A stretch of 64,000 bases of DNA from the NCBI RefSeq assembly GCF_900142365.1, contig NZ_FRAP01000027.1, forward strand, positions 1-64,000, read 5' to 3'. Under the pieces are notes generated by a model. The model ran no database searches. It worked only from the letters and a program-made list of their open reading frames with translations, and was not told where the DNA came from. Origin of the DNA: Pseudonocardia thermophila. Its GTDB lineage: Bacteria; Actinomycetota; Actinomycetes; Mycobacteriales; Pseudonocardiaceae. The translations under genes and the position numbers were made by a program. The stretch's first letter is position 1. Every line of letters begins with the position of its first letter. Below are positions 1 through 7,872 of the stretch, in pieces.

Positions 1-2
1 CC

Positions 3-1145
3 GAGAAGGCTCGTGTCTCGGTGGCCTGCCGCGTCCCCGGCAAGGACAGCGGCAAGCACAGGGACGACAAGCACAAGGACGAGAAGCACAAGGACGACAA
101 GCACACGGGCAAGCCCGGGCACCCACAGCCCGACAAGCCGAAGCCGGAGCAGCCCAAGCCGGAGCAGCCCAAGCCCGGGCACCCGGGCACGCCCAAGAAG
201 GACCTCGTCTCGGCCACCGTCGCAGTGCCCGACTACGTCGGCGTGTGCCCGCCGCCCGAGGGGATCACGGCGACCGGTGTCATCAAGACCGCCCGCCCGA
301 CCTGGGTGGCGTACGTCTGGACGCACAACGGCCGGATCGTCGGCAAGGGCGTCGTGCACGTCGACGGCGAGCGCACGGTCTCCTACACCTTCACGCCGAC
401 CAGGAGCGGCACGGGCCGGATGGTGCTGGGGGTCGTCTCGCCGTTCTACGGCGATCTGGCGCGCGACACCTACGTGGTGACCTGCCAGGAGCAGCCGCCT
501 GCGGAGCCCGTCGCGGCGTCGGCCTCGGTGACCGCGCCGGAGGACTACGCGGGTGCGTGCTGGGCGACCCGGGTGTTCACCGGGCGGGTGTCGGTGAACC
601 GCATCGCGGCCGGGGGCACCACCGTGGAGTACCGCTGGGCGGGCCCTGGCTTCCAGGGGCCGGTGGAGACGCTGACCTTCGCCGAGGGTGATCCGCTGAC
701 CAAGGAGGTCGCGCACCCCGTGGACGCCACGGAGACCGGTGTCCTGCAGCGGTGGATCGAGATCCTCTCGCCGAACGCTGCCGAGTCGAACCGGGCGCAG
801 ACGCAGGTGGAGTGCGCGCCGGTCGAGGTCGTGGTCCTCGGCGGCAGGGTCCGGTACGACATGTCCACCTGCACCCCCGGCAACCAGCCCGCGTTCATCG
901 TCAGCGCCGACGTCCGGGTGTCCGGTGCGACCCGCGTGGAGTACCAGTGGGAGTTCTTGGGTGTGGGCAACTTCGCCGTGCCCGGGTCGTTCGAGGCCAC
1001 CGGCCCGGAGACCAGGACCGTCTCGCACCGCATCGAGAGCGGTCCCCCCGTGGGCTCGGTCCGCGCGAGGTTGACCGTGCTCTCGCCGCCGAACGTCCGT
1101 GCCTGGGCCTACGACTTCTCGCCGCCCCCGTGTCTCTCGGCCTGA
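3..1145 (+). CDS. Secreted or surface repeat protein, 5' end outside window
   Basis: The frame is open from the first bases of the window, so the start lies upstream; a GTG at 21 is in frame but is probably internal. The visible part begins with a short stretch ending in Val-Ala-Cys, then a Lys/His/Asp-rich and Pro-rich linker of about 50 residues with repeated KPEQP units. Three similar beta-rich modules of about 95-105 residues follow, each with an early Cys and most with a Cys near the end (for example CPPPEG and VVTCQ in the first). Each module has the look of an Ig-like or PKD-like extracellular domain, with a recurrent pattern of Val-Glu-Tyr-x-Trp and a late Ser-Pro. The Cys preceding the linker suggests at least one more module upstream. 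I recognise no enzyme motif. An extracellular adhesive or spacer role is inference only. Confidence 0.6.
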   Translation, partial: EKARVSVACRVPGKDSGKHRDDKHKDEKHKDDKHTGKPGHPQPDKPKPEQPKPEQPKPGHPGTPKKDLVSATVAVPDYVGVCPPPEGITATGVIKTARPTWVAYVWTHNGRIVGKGVVHVDGERTVSYTFTPTRSGTGRMVLGVVSPFYGDLARDTYVVTCQEQPPAEPVAASASVTAPEDYAGACWATRVFTGRVSVNRIAAGGTTVEYRWAGPGFQGPVETLTFAEGDPLTKEVAHPVDATETGVLQRWIEILSPNAAESNRAQTQVECAPVEVVVLGGRVRYDMSTCTPGNQPAFIVSADVRVSGATRVEYQWEFLGVGNFAVPGSFEATGPETRTVSHRIESGPPVGSVRARLTVLSPPNVRAWAYDFSPPPCLSA

Positions 1146-1165
1146 CCTGATCCGACCTGAACCGG

Positions 1166-1200
1166 CGAACGGCGCGGTGCGCTGAGCACCGCGCCGTTCG
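1166..1200. terminator. Perfect hairpin between convergent genes
   Basis: The 15-base arm CGAACGGCGCGGTGC and its exact reverse complement flank a 5-nt GCTGA loop. It lies 20 nt after the stop of the repeat protein and 23 nt before the stop of the opposite-strand transglutaminase gene. It probably ends transcription in both directions. There is no T tract, as is usual in high-GC actinobacteria. Confidence 0.8.
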
Positions 1201-1223
1201 CGCGTTCCGCATCCGGCGCTCGG

Positions 1224-2090
1224 TCAGCCGCTGTTCCGGTCCACGTCCACCTCGACGGCCATCCGGCTCACGGTGGCGCGGTCGCTGAACAGGACTCCGC
1301 GCAGCGGCGGGACGTCGGAGTAGTCGCGGCCCCGGGCCAGCACGACGTACGAGGGACCGACGGGTGCGTCGTTGGTCGGGTCGGCGTCCAGCCACCCGGC
1401 ACCGGTCCACGCCGACACCCAGGCGTGCGACGCGTCCGCGCCGCGCAGCTTCGGCATCCCCGGCGGCGGGCTGGTCTCCAGGTAGCCGCTCACGTAGCGG
1501 GCGGCCAGCCCGACCGAGCGCAGGGCAGCCACCGCCAGGTGCGCGAAGTCCTGGCAGACACCCTCGCCGCCGGTGAGCAGGTCGGTGAGGGTGGACGCCA
1601 CGGAGGTGGCGCCGCTCGCGTAGCGGAAGTCGGCGTGGATGCGCGAGCACAGGTCGGCGACGGCCTCGCCGATCGGCCGCCCCGGCGGGAACGACGGCGC
1701 GGCGTACTCGGCCACGCGCGGCAGCGCGGGCAGCCGCGGTGACGGCAGCACCCACGTCCGCTCCGGGCGGGTGCGCAGCTCGTCGCGCACCTCGTCCCAC
1801 GGGCGGTCGGGCAGCGGCGGCGGTACCCGGTCGACGACGACGGTGCTGCGGGCCAGCACCGTCAGCTCGCGGTGCGGGGCCCGCACCGCGAAGTAGGTGG
1901 AGCGGTTGCCGAACGCGTCGACGTGGTCGCGCTGCTCGTCCGGCGCCGGGTCGACGACGACCTCGCCGTCGGCCTGCGGCTGTCCGGGTTCGGCCACGGG
2001 CAGCAGGTGGGCGCGGCCGAAGCTCGTGCGCACGTCGGCGTCGTACCAGTACCGGGTGCGGTGGGTGATCGTGTACGTGATCGGGCTCAT
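1224..2090 (-). CDS. Bacterial transglutaminase-like protein
   Basis: 288 residues starting at ATG 2090 (MSPITYTITHRTRYWY), which overlaps the stop of the upstream ATP-grasp gene as ATGA. The N-terminal 80 residues are the beta-rich bacterial transglutaminase N domain. The papain-like catalytic triad is visible: Cys179 in GVCQDF, His222 in SHAWVS and Asp237 in LDADPTND. Proteins of this type are predicted to cleave or form isopeptide or peptide bonds and are encoded next to circularly permuted ATP-grasp and alpha-E proteins, as here. The translational coupling suggests a joint function with the upstream gene. The substrate is unknown. Confidence 0.85.
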   Translation of the reverse strand: MSPITYTITHRTRYWYDADVRTSFGRAHLLPVAEPGQPQADGEVVVDPAPDEQRDHVDAFGNRSTYFAVRAPHRELTVLARSTVVVDRVPPPLPDRPWDEVRDELRTRPERTWVLPSPRLPALPRVAEYAAPSFPPGRPIGEAVADLCSRIHADFRYASGATSVASTLTDLLTGGEGVCQDFAHLAVAALRSVGLAARYVSGYLETSPPPGMPKLRGADASHAWVSAWTGAGWLDADPTNDAPVGPSYVVLARGRDYSDVPPLRGVLFSDRATVSRMAVEVDVDRNSG

Positions 2091-4483
2091 CCCGTCCCCG
2101 CCAGCGGATCGAACGGATGCGGTGGCAGCGCGACCGCGAAGTGCGTGGCCGCGACCTGGTCGGCGAGCTCCGCGAGGGCGGTGGCCAGCTCGGCAAGCGC
2201 GGTGTCCAGGGCCGGGCGGGTGCCGTCGGCGCTGCGGGTGGACAGCGCGTGCACGTCGAGCGTGGCCAACAGCTGGGTGGCCCGGCCCATCGCGGCGGGC
2301 GGGCGGCCGGGCAGCCGGGCGAGGTCGTCGGCGAGTCCGGCGAGCTGGAACGCGACCGCGCGCGGGTTCTCGGTGTCGGTGAGCAGCAGCTCCAGCACGG
2401 TCGCGATGCCGCGGCCCGCGGCGGCGTCCTGCGGGTGGCGGCGCCGGTGGGTGATCACGCTCTCGGTCGCGATGAGCACCGTCTCGGCGACCAGCCGCCC
2501 GGCCGCACCGCGCGGGCTCGCCACCAGCGCCGCGCGGACGAGCGCCACCACCTGCTGGGCGCGCTCGATGCGGCGCCCGGCGGCCAAGAGGTGCCAGCCG
2601 GCGTCGCGGACGAGGCCGTCGGCCACGATGCCCCACAGCGCGAGCAGCCCGGCCACGACCTCGTCGAGCGCGTCCCGCTCACCGTGCTCACCGACCCCGG
2701 CCAGCGCGGACTCCAGCCGGCCCAGCGCCAGCCAGGTGTCGGTGGACAGCTGCTCGCGCACGGCTTGGGCGGTGCGGATCGTGTGGTGCACGGCGAAGGC
2801 GAGCGTGCCCGGCCGTTCCCGGTCGCAGACGAGCGCGCGCAGCCCGGCCGCCACCTCGTCGGTGCTGCGGCCGAGCGGTCCGGTCCCGGTCACGGCGGCG
2901 ACGGCGGCGAGCAGCGTGGGCATCGCGGTGAGCACTGCCCCGTCCGGCGAGACGATCACGTCGGCCCAGCGGTCGTCGACCGCGCGCAGCAGCCGCGCCG
3001 TGGCCTCCGCGCGCTCGGCGTAACGGCCGAACCAGAACAGGTCGTCGGCGGTCCGCGGGGACAGCGGCGGGGTGGCGGGCAGGATCGACGGGACGGTCTG
3101 GTCGGGCCGCGGCGGCGCGGGCTCGCCGACGATCCACACGTCCTTCGCGAGTACCCCGTCGGCGTCGGTGACCATGCCGAGCCCGCCGTCGAGCACCTCC
3201 CAGCCGGTGTCCGACGCCACCGCGAACGCCCGCACCGAGACGGGCAGGTCGACGGTCGCGTCACCGGCGAGCGTCGGCGCGGTGGACAGCTCGACCGGGA
3301 CCCGTCCGGTCCACAGGTGCGGCTCCGCGGTGATCCGCGCGGCCAGCTCCTCCCGCTCCGCCGCGGTCAGCGCCGCCCCGTGCACGGGCTCGGCGATGTC
3401 CCGCGCGATCGGGGCGATCACCAGCTCGCCGAGCCGGGCGAGCACGTGCGCGCGCCCGGCCGGGTCGCCGCACCACCACGTCTGCGGGGCGGGGATCTGC
3501 AGGTCCTCGCCCAGCAACGCCCGGCACAGCTGCGGCAGGTACGGGGCGAGGCCCGGGTTCTCCAGCACCTCGCTGCCCAGCCCGTTGAGCACGCTGACCG
3601 TGCCGACGCGGGCGACCTCGACCAGCCCGGGCACCCCGAGCAGCGAGTCGGGCCGCAGGTCGAGCGGATCGCACCACTGCGCGTCGAGGCGGCGCAGCAC
3701 GACGTCGACGGGATCGAGCCCGCCCAGCGACTGCTGCCAGAGCCGTCCGCCGCGCACGGTCAGGTCCGAGCCGCGCACCAGCCCGATGCCCAGCAGGGAC
3801 GACAGCAGTGCCTGCTCGTAGGCGGTCTCCGCCTCGGGGCCCGGGTGCAGCAGCACGATCCGGGGTTCGTCGACGCCGGGCGGGGCCGCGGCGGGCAGGC
3901 CGGTGCGCATCGCGTCGAAGAACGGGCGCAGCCGCCGGATGGGGGAGCGGCGGTGCAGCCCGGCCAGCGCCCGGGACACGACGCGGCGTCCGGCCATCGC
4001 GTACCCGGCGCCGGACGGGGCCTGCACGCGGTCGTCGAGCACGGTCCAGCCGTCGGGTCCGCGGCCCAGCTCGATCCCGGCGAGGAACACCTCGCGACGG
4101 GGCCGGCCGACCGAGCGGCGCCAGGCGTGCAGGTAGCCGGGATGCCCGTCGATCAGCTCGACGGGCAGCAGGCCGCGGTCGAGCACGGTGCGCGGCCCGT
4201 ACAGGTCGGCCAGCAACCGGTCGGCCAGCTCGGCCCGCTGCGCCACGCCGCGGGCGAGCCCGGTCCACTCCGCACCGTCGAGCACCAGCGGCAGCGGATC
4301 GAGCCGCCACGCCTGCGGTTCGTCGGCGCCGGGCGGCCGGTACGCGACGCCCTCGTCGGCGAGCAGCCGCTCGGTGTCTTCCCGGCGGCTGCGCAGCCCC
4401 GCCAGCCCGGGTCGGTCCAGCAGCGCGGCCACGCCCGCCCACAACGGGCGGACGGAGCCGTCCGCCGCGCGCATCTCGTCCAC
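2087..4483 (-). CDS. Circularly permuted ATP-grasp / alpha-E (DUF403) fusion protein
   Basis: 798 residues. The N-terminal 490 residues match the circularly permuted ATP-grasp type 2 family; the charged motif YGPRTVLDRGLLP near residue 95 and the segment HPGYLHAWR are typical. The C-terminal 300 residues, from SPRTADDLFWFGRYAERAE onward, form the all-helical alpha-E domain. The two are separate genes in many bacteria and fused here. ATP-grasp proteins of this group are predicted amidoligases that add amino acids to a peptide or small acceptor; the downstream transglutaminase may trim or transfer the product. The start may be ATG 4483 or ATG 4474. There is no Anbu proteasome-like gene beside it in this window. 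Confidence 0.85.
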   Translation of the reverse strand: MDEMRAADGSVRPLWAGVAALLDRPGLAGLRSRREDTERLLADEGVAYRPPGADEPQAWRLDPLPLVLDGAEWTGLARGVAQRAELADRLLADLYGPRTVLDRGLLPVELIDGHPGYLHAWRRSVGRPRREVFLAGIELGRGPDGWTVLDDRVQAPSGAGYAMAGRRVVSRALAGLHRRSPIRRLRPFFDAMRTGLPAAAPPGVDEPRIVLLHPGPEAETAYEQALLSSLLGIGLVRGSDLTVRGGRLWQQSLGGLDPVDVVLRRLDAQWCDPLDLRPDSLLGVPGLVEVARVGTVSVLNGLGSEVLENPGLAPYLPQLCRALLGEDLQIPAPQTWWCGDPAGRAHVLARLGELVIAPIARDIAEPVHGAALTAAEREELAARITAEPHLWTGRVPVELSTAPTLAGDATVDLPVSVRAFAVASDTGWEVLDGGLGMVTDADGVLAKDVWIVGEPAPPRPDQTVPSILPATPPLSPRTADDLFWFGRYAERAEATARLLRAVDDRWADVIVSPDGAVLTAMPTLLAAVAAVTGTGPLGRSTDEVAAGLRALVCDRERPGTLAFAVHHTIRTAQAVREQLSTDTWLALGRLESALAGVGEHGERDALDEVVAGLLALWGIVADGLVRDAGWHLLAAGRRIERAQQVVALVRAALVASPRGAAGRLVAETVLIATESVITHRRRHPQDAAAGRGIATVLELLLTDTENPRAVAFQLAGLADDLARLPGRPPAAMGRATQLLATLDVHALSTRSADGTRPALDTALAELATALAELADQVAATHFAVALPPHPFDPLAGTG

Positions 4484-4488
4484 TGCGC

Positions 4489-5040
4489 TCAGCTTCGCAC
4501 GATGCCTGCGAGCAACCAGCCGAGCCCGGCCACGAACGCGTGTCGCGCGGCCGTCGGGTCCGCGCCCTCGGCGGTGGCGAAGGCGGCGGCGCCGACGGCG
4601 TGCACGATCAGGTTGTTGCGGGCCGTCGGGATCGCCTCGGCGGGGACCCCGGCGCGGGCGAGGAGGGCGTCCATGGTGGCGCCGAGCCGGATCGCGTTCT
4701 CCCCGCGTGCGCCGCGCCGCTGCAGGTAGAGCGGGACCAGGTCGGGCGCGGTGACGAGCACGTCGAACGTCGAGGTCATCAGGTCGGCGACGGCGGCGAC
4801 GGGGTCCGCGGCGTCCGGGGTGGGGTCGTGAACGGCGGCCAGGTGGTCGTCGAGCAGCGCGTCGACCAGCTCGGTCTTACCGGCGACGTGGCTGTAGAGC
4901 GCGTTGGGCGCGACGTCGAGCCGGCGGGCGAGTGCCCGCATGGTGAGCCCGGGCAGGCCGTCCTCGGCGAGGAGCGCGCGGGCGGCGTCGAGCACGGCGG
5001 TGCGGGTGAGACCGGCGCGGGTGCCGGGGCCACGAGCCAT
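4489..5040 (-). CDS. TetR-family transcriptional regulator
   Basis: 183 residues from ATG 5040 (MARGPGTRAGLTRTAVLDAA). The N-terminal helix-turn-helix is clear at residues 32-58 (TMRALARRLDVAPNALYSHV). The C-terminal half is a helical ligand-binding domain ending LAGIVRS. The longer open frame upstream of 5040 runs through the operator and the divergent hydrolase gene, so it is not coding. The gene is divergent from the alpha/beta hydrolase at 5105, and a near-perfect operator lies between them, so it most likely represses both genes. The ligand is unknown; the hydrolase's substrate is a reasonable guess. Confidence 0.9.
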   Translation of the reverse strand: MARGPGTRAGLTRTAVLDAARALLAEDGLPGLTMRALARRLDVAPNALYSHVAGKTELVDALLDDHLAAVHDPTPDAADPVAAVADLMTSTFDVLVTAPDLVPLYLQRRGARGENAIRLGATMDALLARAGVPAEAIPTARNNLIVHAVGAAAFATAEGADPTAARHAFVAGLGWLLAGIVRS

Positions 5041-5069
5041 CACTTGCCAAACTGTACCATGTCCAATTA

Positions 5070-5088
5070 AACTGGACGATGTCCAGTT
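5070..5088. promoter_or_regulatory. Operator for the divergent TetR regulator
   Basis: AACTGGAC-GAT-GTCCAGTT is a perfect inverted repeat with 8-base arms. A further half-site, GTCCAATT at 5061-5068, is almost the reverse complement of the left arm, so two overlapping dyads may exist. The repeat sits 30 nt from the TetR start and 17 nt from the hydrolase start, where bound repressor would block both promoters. Confidence 0.8.
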
Positions 5089-5104
5089 CAAGGGAGGGGC
5101 AGTG

Positions 5105-5878
5105 ATGATCGAGACGACGATCCGGGGCACGGCGGCGGGCGTTCCGTTCCTGGCGGCACCGCCGGACGGGGACCGGGCGGCCGCCCCGGTCGTGCTCACC
5201 TGGCACCTGCTCAGCGCACCGAACACACCGGAGTCCTTCGCCGCGGCGATCCCGCTGGCCGGCCTCGACGCCTGGCGCATCCACCTCGGCCTCCCCATCT
5301 CCGGCGAGCGGCTGCCGGCCGGGGGCGCCGAGGAGGTCATGCGGCTCGGGTACGCGGACGCGGTGCGCAACCTGCAGTACCCGATACCCCGGCAGGCGGC
5401 GAGCGAGTTCCCGGCCGCCCTGGCCGCGCTGCGCACCCGGTTCGGCATCGCGGACGACGCGCCGCTGGGGCTGGTCGGCGGCTCGGCCGGGGCGGCAGCG
5501 CTGCTGCTCGCGCTCGCCGAGGGCGCACCAGCCGCGGCCGCCGTCGCGATCAGCCCGGTCGTGCGGCTCAAGGACGCCACCGACGCCACCGGGCGCACGT
5601 TCGGCATCGCCTACCCGTGGGACGCCGAGACCCTCGCGCTGGTCGCCGAGCTGGACTTCGTCGCCCGGGCCGGGGAGCTGGGCGACGTCGCGCTGCGGAT
5701 CGTGCTCGGGGCCGAGGACGACGCCGCGGGCTTCCACGAACCGGCCCGGGCGCTGGCGGCAGCGCGGCCGGGCACCGATCTCGTCGTCGTCGAGGGGATG
5801 GGGCACGAGCCCGTGCCGCCGCACGCCGCCCGGGTCGACGCGCTGGCGGTGGAATGGCTGCGCGCCCATCTGCGCTGA
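5105..5878 (+). CDS. Alpha/beta hydrolase, TetR-controlled
   Basis: 257 residues from ATG 5105, with a GGGAGGGG ribosome site at 5092-5099; a GTG at 5102 is an alternative. The nucleophile elbow GGSAG has Ser127, the acid is probably in LGAEDD and the catalytic His is in GMGHEP near the C-terminus. This is a standard serine-hydrolase fold of esterase or dienelactone-hydrolase size. It lacks a signal peptide, so it is cytoplasmic. The operator in its promoter region points to induction by a small molecule. The substrate cannot be read from sequence. Confidence 0.85.
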   Translation: MIETTIRGTAAGVPFLAAPPDGDRAAAPVVLTWHLLSAPNTPESFAAAIPLAGLDAWRIHLGLPISGERLPAGGAEEVMRLGYADAVRNLQYPIPRQAASEFPAALAALRTRFGIADDAPLGLVGGSAGAAALLLALAEGAPAAAAVAISPVVRLKDATDATGRTFGIAYPWDAETLALVAELDFVARAGELGDVALRIVLGAEDDAAGFHEPARALAAARPGTDLVVVEGMGHEPVPPHAARVDALAVEWLRAHLR

Positions 5879-5921
5879 GGGTTGTGCCTGAGCACACGAG
5901 GGGGCATCGCAACCGCGCCTC

Positions 5922-5927
5922 TAGGCT
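5922..5927 (+). promoter_or_regulatory. -10 hexamer of guaA (leaderless)
   Basis: TAGGCT lies six bases before the GTG start of guaA and no ribosome site is present between them, so the transcript should begin at or next to the start codon. Confidence 0.55.
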
Positions 5928-5933
5928 TGACCC

Positions 5934-7481
5934 GTGGAGACGCCTCTCGTCCTCGTCGTCGACTACGGGGCCCAGTACGCCCAGCTCATCGCCCGGCGCG
6001 TCCGCGAGGCGCAGGTCTACTCCGAGATCGTGCCGTCCAGCACACCGGTCGCGGACATCATCGCGCGCGAACCGGCTGCGGTGATCCTCTCCGGCGGCCC
6101 CGCCAGCGTGTACGCCGAGGGGGCCCCGGCCGTCGATCCGGCGCTGTTCGATGCCGGCATCCCGGTGCTCGGCCTCTGCTACGGGTTCCAGGCCATGGCC
6201 CGCGCCCTCGGCGGCGAGGTCGCGCACGACGGCACCCGCGAGTACGGCCGCACCGAGATCACCATCACCGCCCCCGGCGCGCTGCACGACGGCCTGCCCA
6301 CCCGGCACCCGGTGTGGATGAGCCACGGCGACTCGGTGGTGCGCGCGCCCGAGGGGTTCACGGTCACCGCTCGGTCGAGCCGGGTCGAGGTCGCGGCGTT
6401 CGAGGACCTCGAGCGGCGGCTCGCCGGCGTCCAGTACCACCCGGAGGTCGGGCACTCGCCGTACGGGCAGGAGGTGCTGCGCCGGTTCCTGCGCGACGTC
6501 GCGGGCATCCGGCCGAGCTGGACCACCGCCTCGATCATCGACGACACCGTGGCCGCGATCCGCGAGCAGGTCGGCGACGGACGGGCGATCTGCGGGCTCT
6601 CCGGCGGCGTCGACTCCGCGGTGGCGGCCGCACTCGTCCAGCGCGCCATCGGCGACCGGCTGACCTGCGTCTTCGTCGACCACGGGCTGCTGAGGGCCGG
6701 GGAGCGTGAGCAGGTGGAGCGCGACTTCGTCGCCGCCACCGGGGCGAAGCTGCACACCGCGCACGAGGCGGACCGGTTCCTCGCCGCGCTCGCCGGGGTC
6801 ACCGATCCCGAGCAGAAGCGCAAGATCATCGGCCGGGAGTTCATCCGGGCGTTCGAGGCGGCGACGGCCGAGATCGCAGCCGGCGAACCGGTGGGTTTCC
6901 TGGTGCAAGGAACGCTCTACCCGGACGTCGTGGAGTCCGGCGGCGGCAGCGGCACCGCTACGATCAAGAGCCACCACAACGTCGGCGGGCTGCCCGAGGA
7001 CCTGGAGTTCGAGCTCGTCGAGCCGCTGCGCTCGCTGTTCAAGGACGAGGTGCGCAAGGTCGGCGCCGAGCTGGGTCTGCCGGCCGAGATCGTCAACCGG
7101 CAGCCGTTCCCCGGCCCGGGCCTGGCGATCCGCATCATCGGCGAGGTCACCCACGACCGGCTGGAGACCCTGCGCGCCGCCGACGCGATCGTCCGCGAGG
7201 AGCTCACCTCCGCCGGGCTGGATTCGGAGATCTGGCAGTGCCCGGTGGTGCTGCTGGCCGACGTCCGCAGCGTCGGCGTGCAGGGCGACGGACGCACCTA
7301 CGGGCACCCGATCGTGCTGCGGCCGGTCTCCAGCGAGGACGCGATGACCGCCGACTGGACCCGGCTGCCCTACGACGTCGTGGAGCGCATCTCCACCCGC
7401 ATCACCAACGAGGTGGCCGAGGTCAACCGCGTCGTCATGGACGTGACCAGCAAGCCGCCGGGCACCATCGAGTGGGAGTGA
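5934..7481 (+). CDS. guaA: GMP synthase (glutamine-hydrolysing)
   Basis: 515 residues, full family length, from GTG 5934 (METPLVLVVDYGAQYAQ). It makes GMP from XMP, glutamine and ATP. The N-terminal class I amidotransferase domain has Cys82 in GLCYG, His169 and Glu171 in VQYHPE. The ATP-pyrophosphatase domain has the P-loop SGGVDS at 223-228. The C-terminal dimerisation domain contains KIIGREFIRAFE and ends KPPGTIEWE, the conserved end of GuaA. It stands alone, with a leaderless-type promoter upstream and a strong terminator downstream. Confidence 0.98.
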   Translation: METPLVLVVDYGAQYAQLIARRVREAQVYSEIVPSSTPVADIIAREPAAVILSGGPASVYAEGAPAVDPALFDAGIPVLGLCYGFQAMARALGGEVAHDGTREYGRTEITITAPGALHDGLPTRHPVWMSHGDSVVRAPEGFTVTARSSRVEVAAFEDLERRLAGVQYHPEVGHSPYGQEVLRRFLRDVAGIRPSWTTASIIDDTVAAIREQVGDGRAICGLSGGVDSAVAAALVQRAIGDRLTCVFVDHGLLRAGEREQVERDFVAATGAKLHTAHEADRFLAALAGVTDPEQKRKIIGREFIRAFEAATAEIAAGEPVGFLVQGTLYPDVVESGGGSGTATIKSHHNVGGLPEDLEFELVEPLRSLFKDEVRKVGAELGLPAEIVNRQPFPGPGLAIRIIGEVTHDRLETLRAADAIVREELTSAGLDSEIWQCPVVLLADVRSVGVQGDGRTYGHPIVLRPVSSEDAMTADWTRLPYDVVERISTRITNEVAEVNRVVMDVTSKPPGTIEWE

Positions 7482-7492
7482 TCCGGACATGA

Positions 7493-7524
7493 CGGAACCC
7501 CGCCGGGCACCCGGCGGGGTTCCG
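7493..7524 (+). terminator. guaA terminator
   Basis: CGGAACCCCGCCGGG pairs exactly with CCCGGCGGGGTTCCG across a CA centre, starting 12 nt after the guaA stop. It is a very stable GC hairpin with no T tract. Confidence 0.85.
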
Positions 7525-7596
7525 CCTTCCGCGACGGCCGTGTCCCCCCGAACACGGCCCGTGCGCCGCCGCCGCTCCCCAGTTGCAGCGGCGCTG

Positions 7597-7624
7597 GCTC
7601 GACTCGATCAGCTCGACTCGATCG
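7597..7624. repeat. Two tandem copies of a 14-bp unit
   Basis: GCTCGACTCGATCA is followed directly by GCTCGACTCGATCG, just downstream of the stop of the small membrane protein gene on the opposite strand. The copies differ only in the last base. No function is apparent. Confidence 0.7.
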
Positions 7625-7626
7625 GC

Positions 7627-7872
7627 TCAGCTGGATCTGCGCCGCCCCCGCAGGCTCCCGATCAGCAGCATCAGCCCGATCACGGCCGCGCCGCCGGCGA
7701 GCAGCCAGCGCGGGTCGAACCCGGACAGGTCCGGCAGCTCCCCGATCAGGGCGGCCACCGCCATGCCCAGCGTCAGCAGCCCGACGAGCAGGGAGACGGG
7801 ATCCGGTCCCCGCCACCGGCGGGTGGGCTCGGTCGTCGTGGTCGTGTCCGGCGTCATGTCCGGCTCAGTCAC
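7627..7872 (-). CDS. Small two-helix membrane protein
   Basis: 81 residues from GTG 7872; ATG 7857 is an alternative start. A hydrophilic Thr-rich N-terminus is followed by two transmembrane helices (LLVGLLTLGMAVAALI and WLLAGGAAVIGLMLLIG) and a basic tail ending RGRRRSS. The start overlaps the stop of the PspC-domain gene by eight bases, so the two are co-translated. The position at the end of an envelope-stress-like cluster suggests a membrane accessory role. I do not recognise the family with certainty. Confidence 0.7.
   Translation of the reverse strand: MTEPDMTPDTTTTTEPTRRWRGPDPVSLLVGLLTLGMAVAALIGELPDLSGFDPRWLLAGGAAVIGLMLLIGSLRGRRRSS

Noticed and set aside
2117..4729. 870-codon plus-strand frame opposite the ATP-grasp gene
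   Set aside because: Antisense shadow; the minus-strand reading has clear domains.
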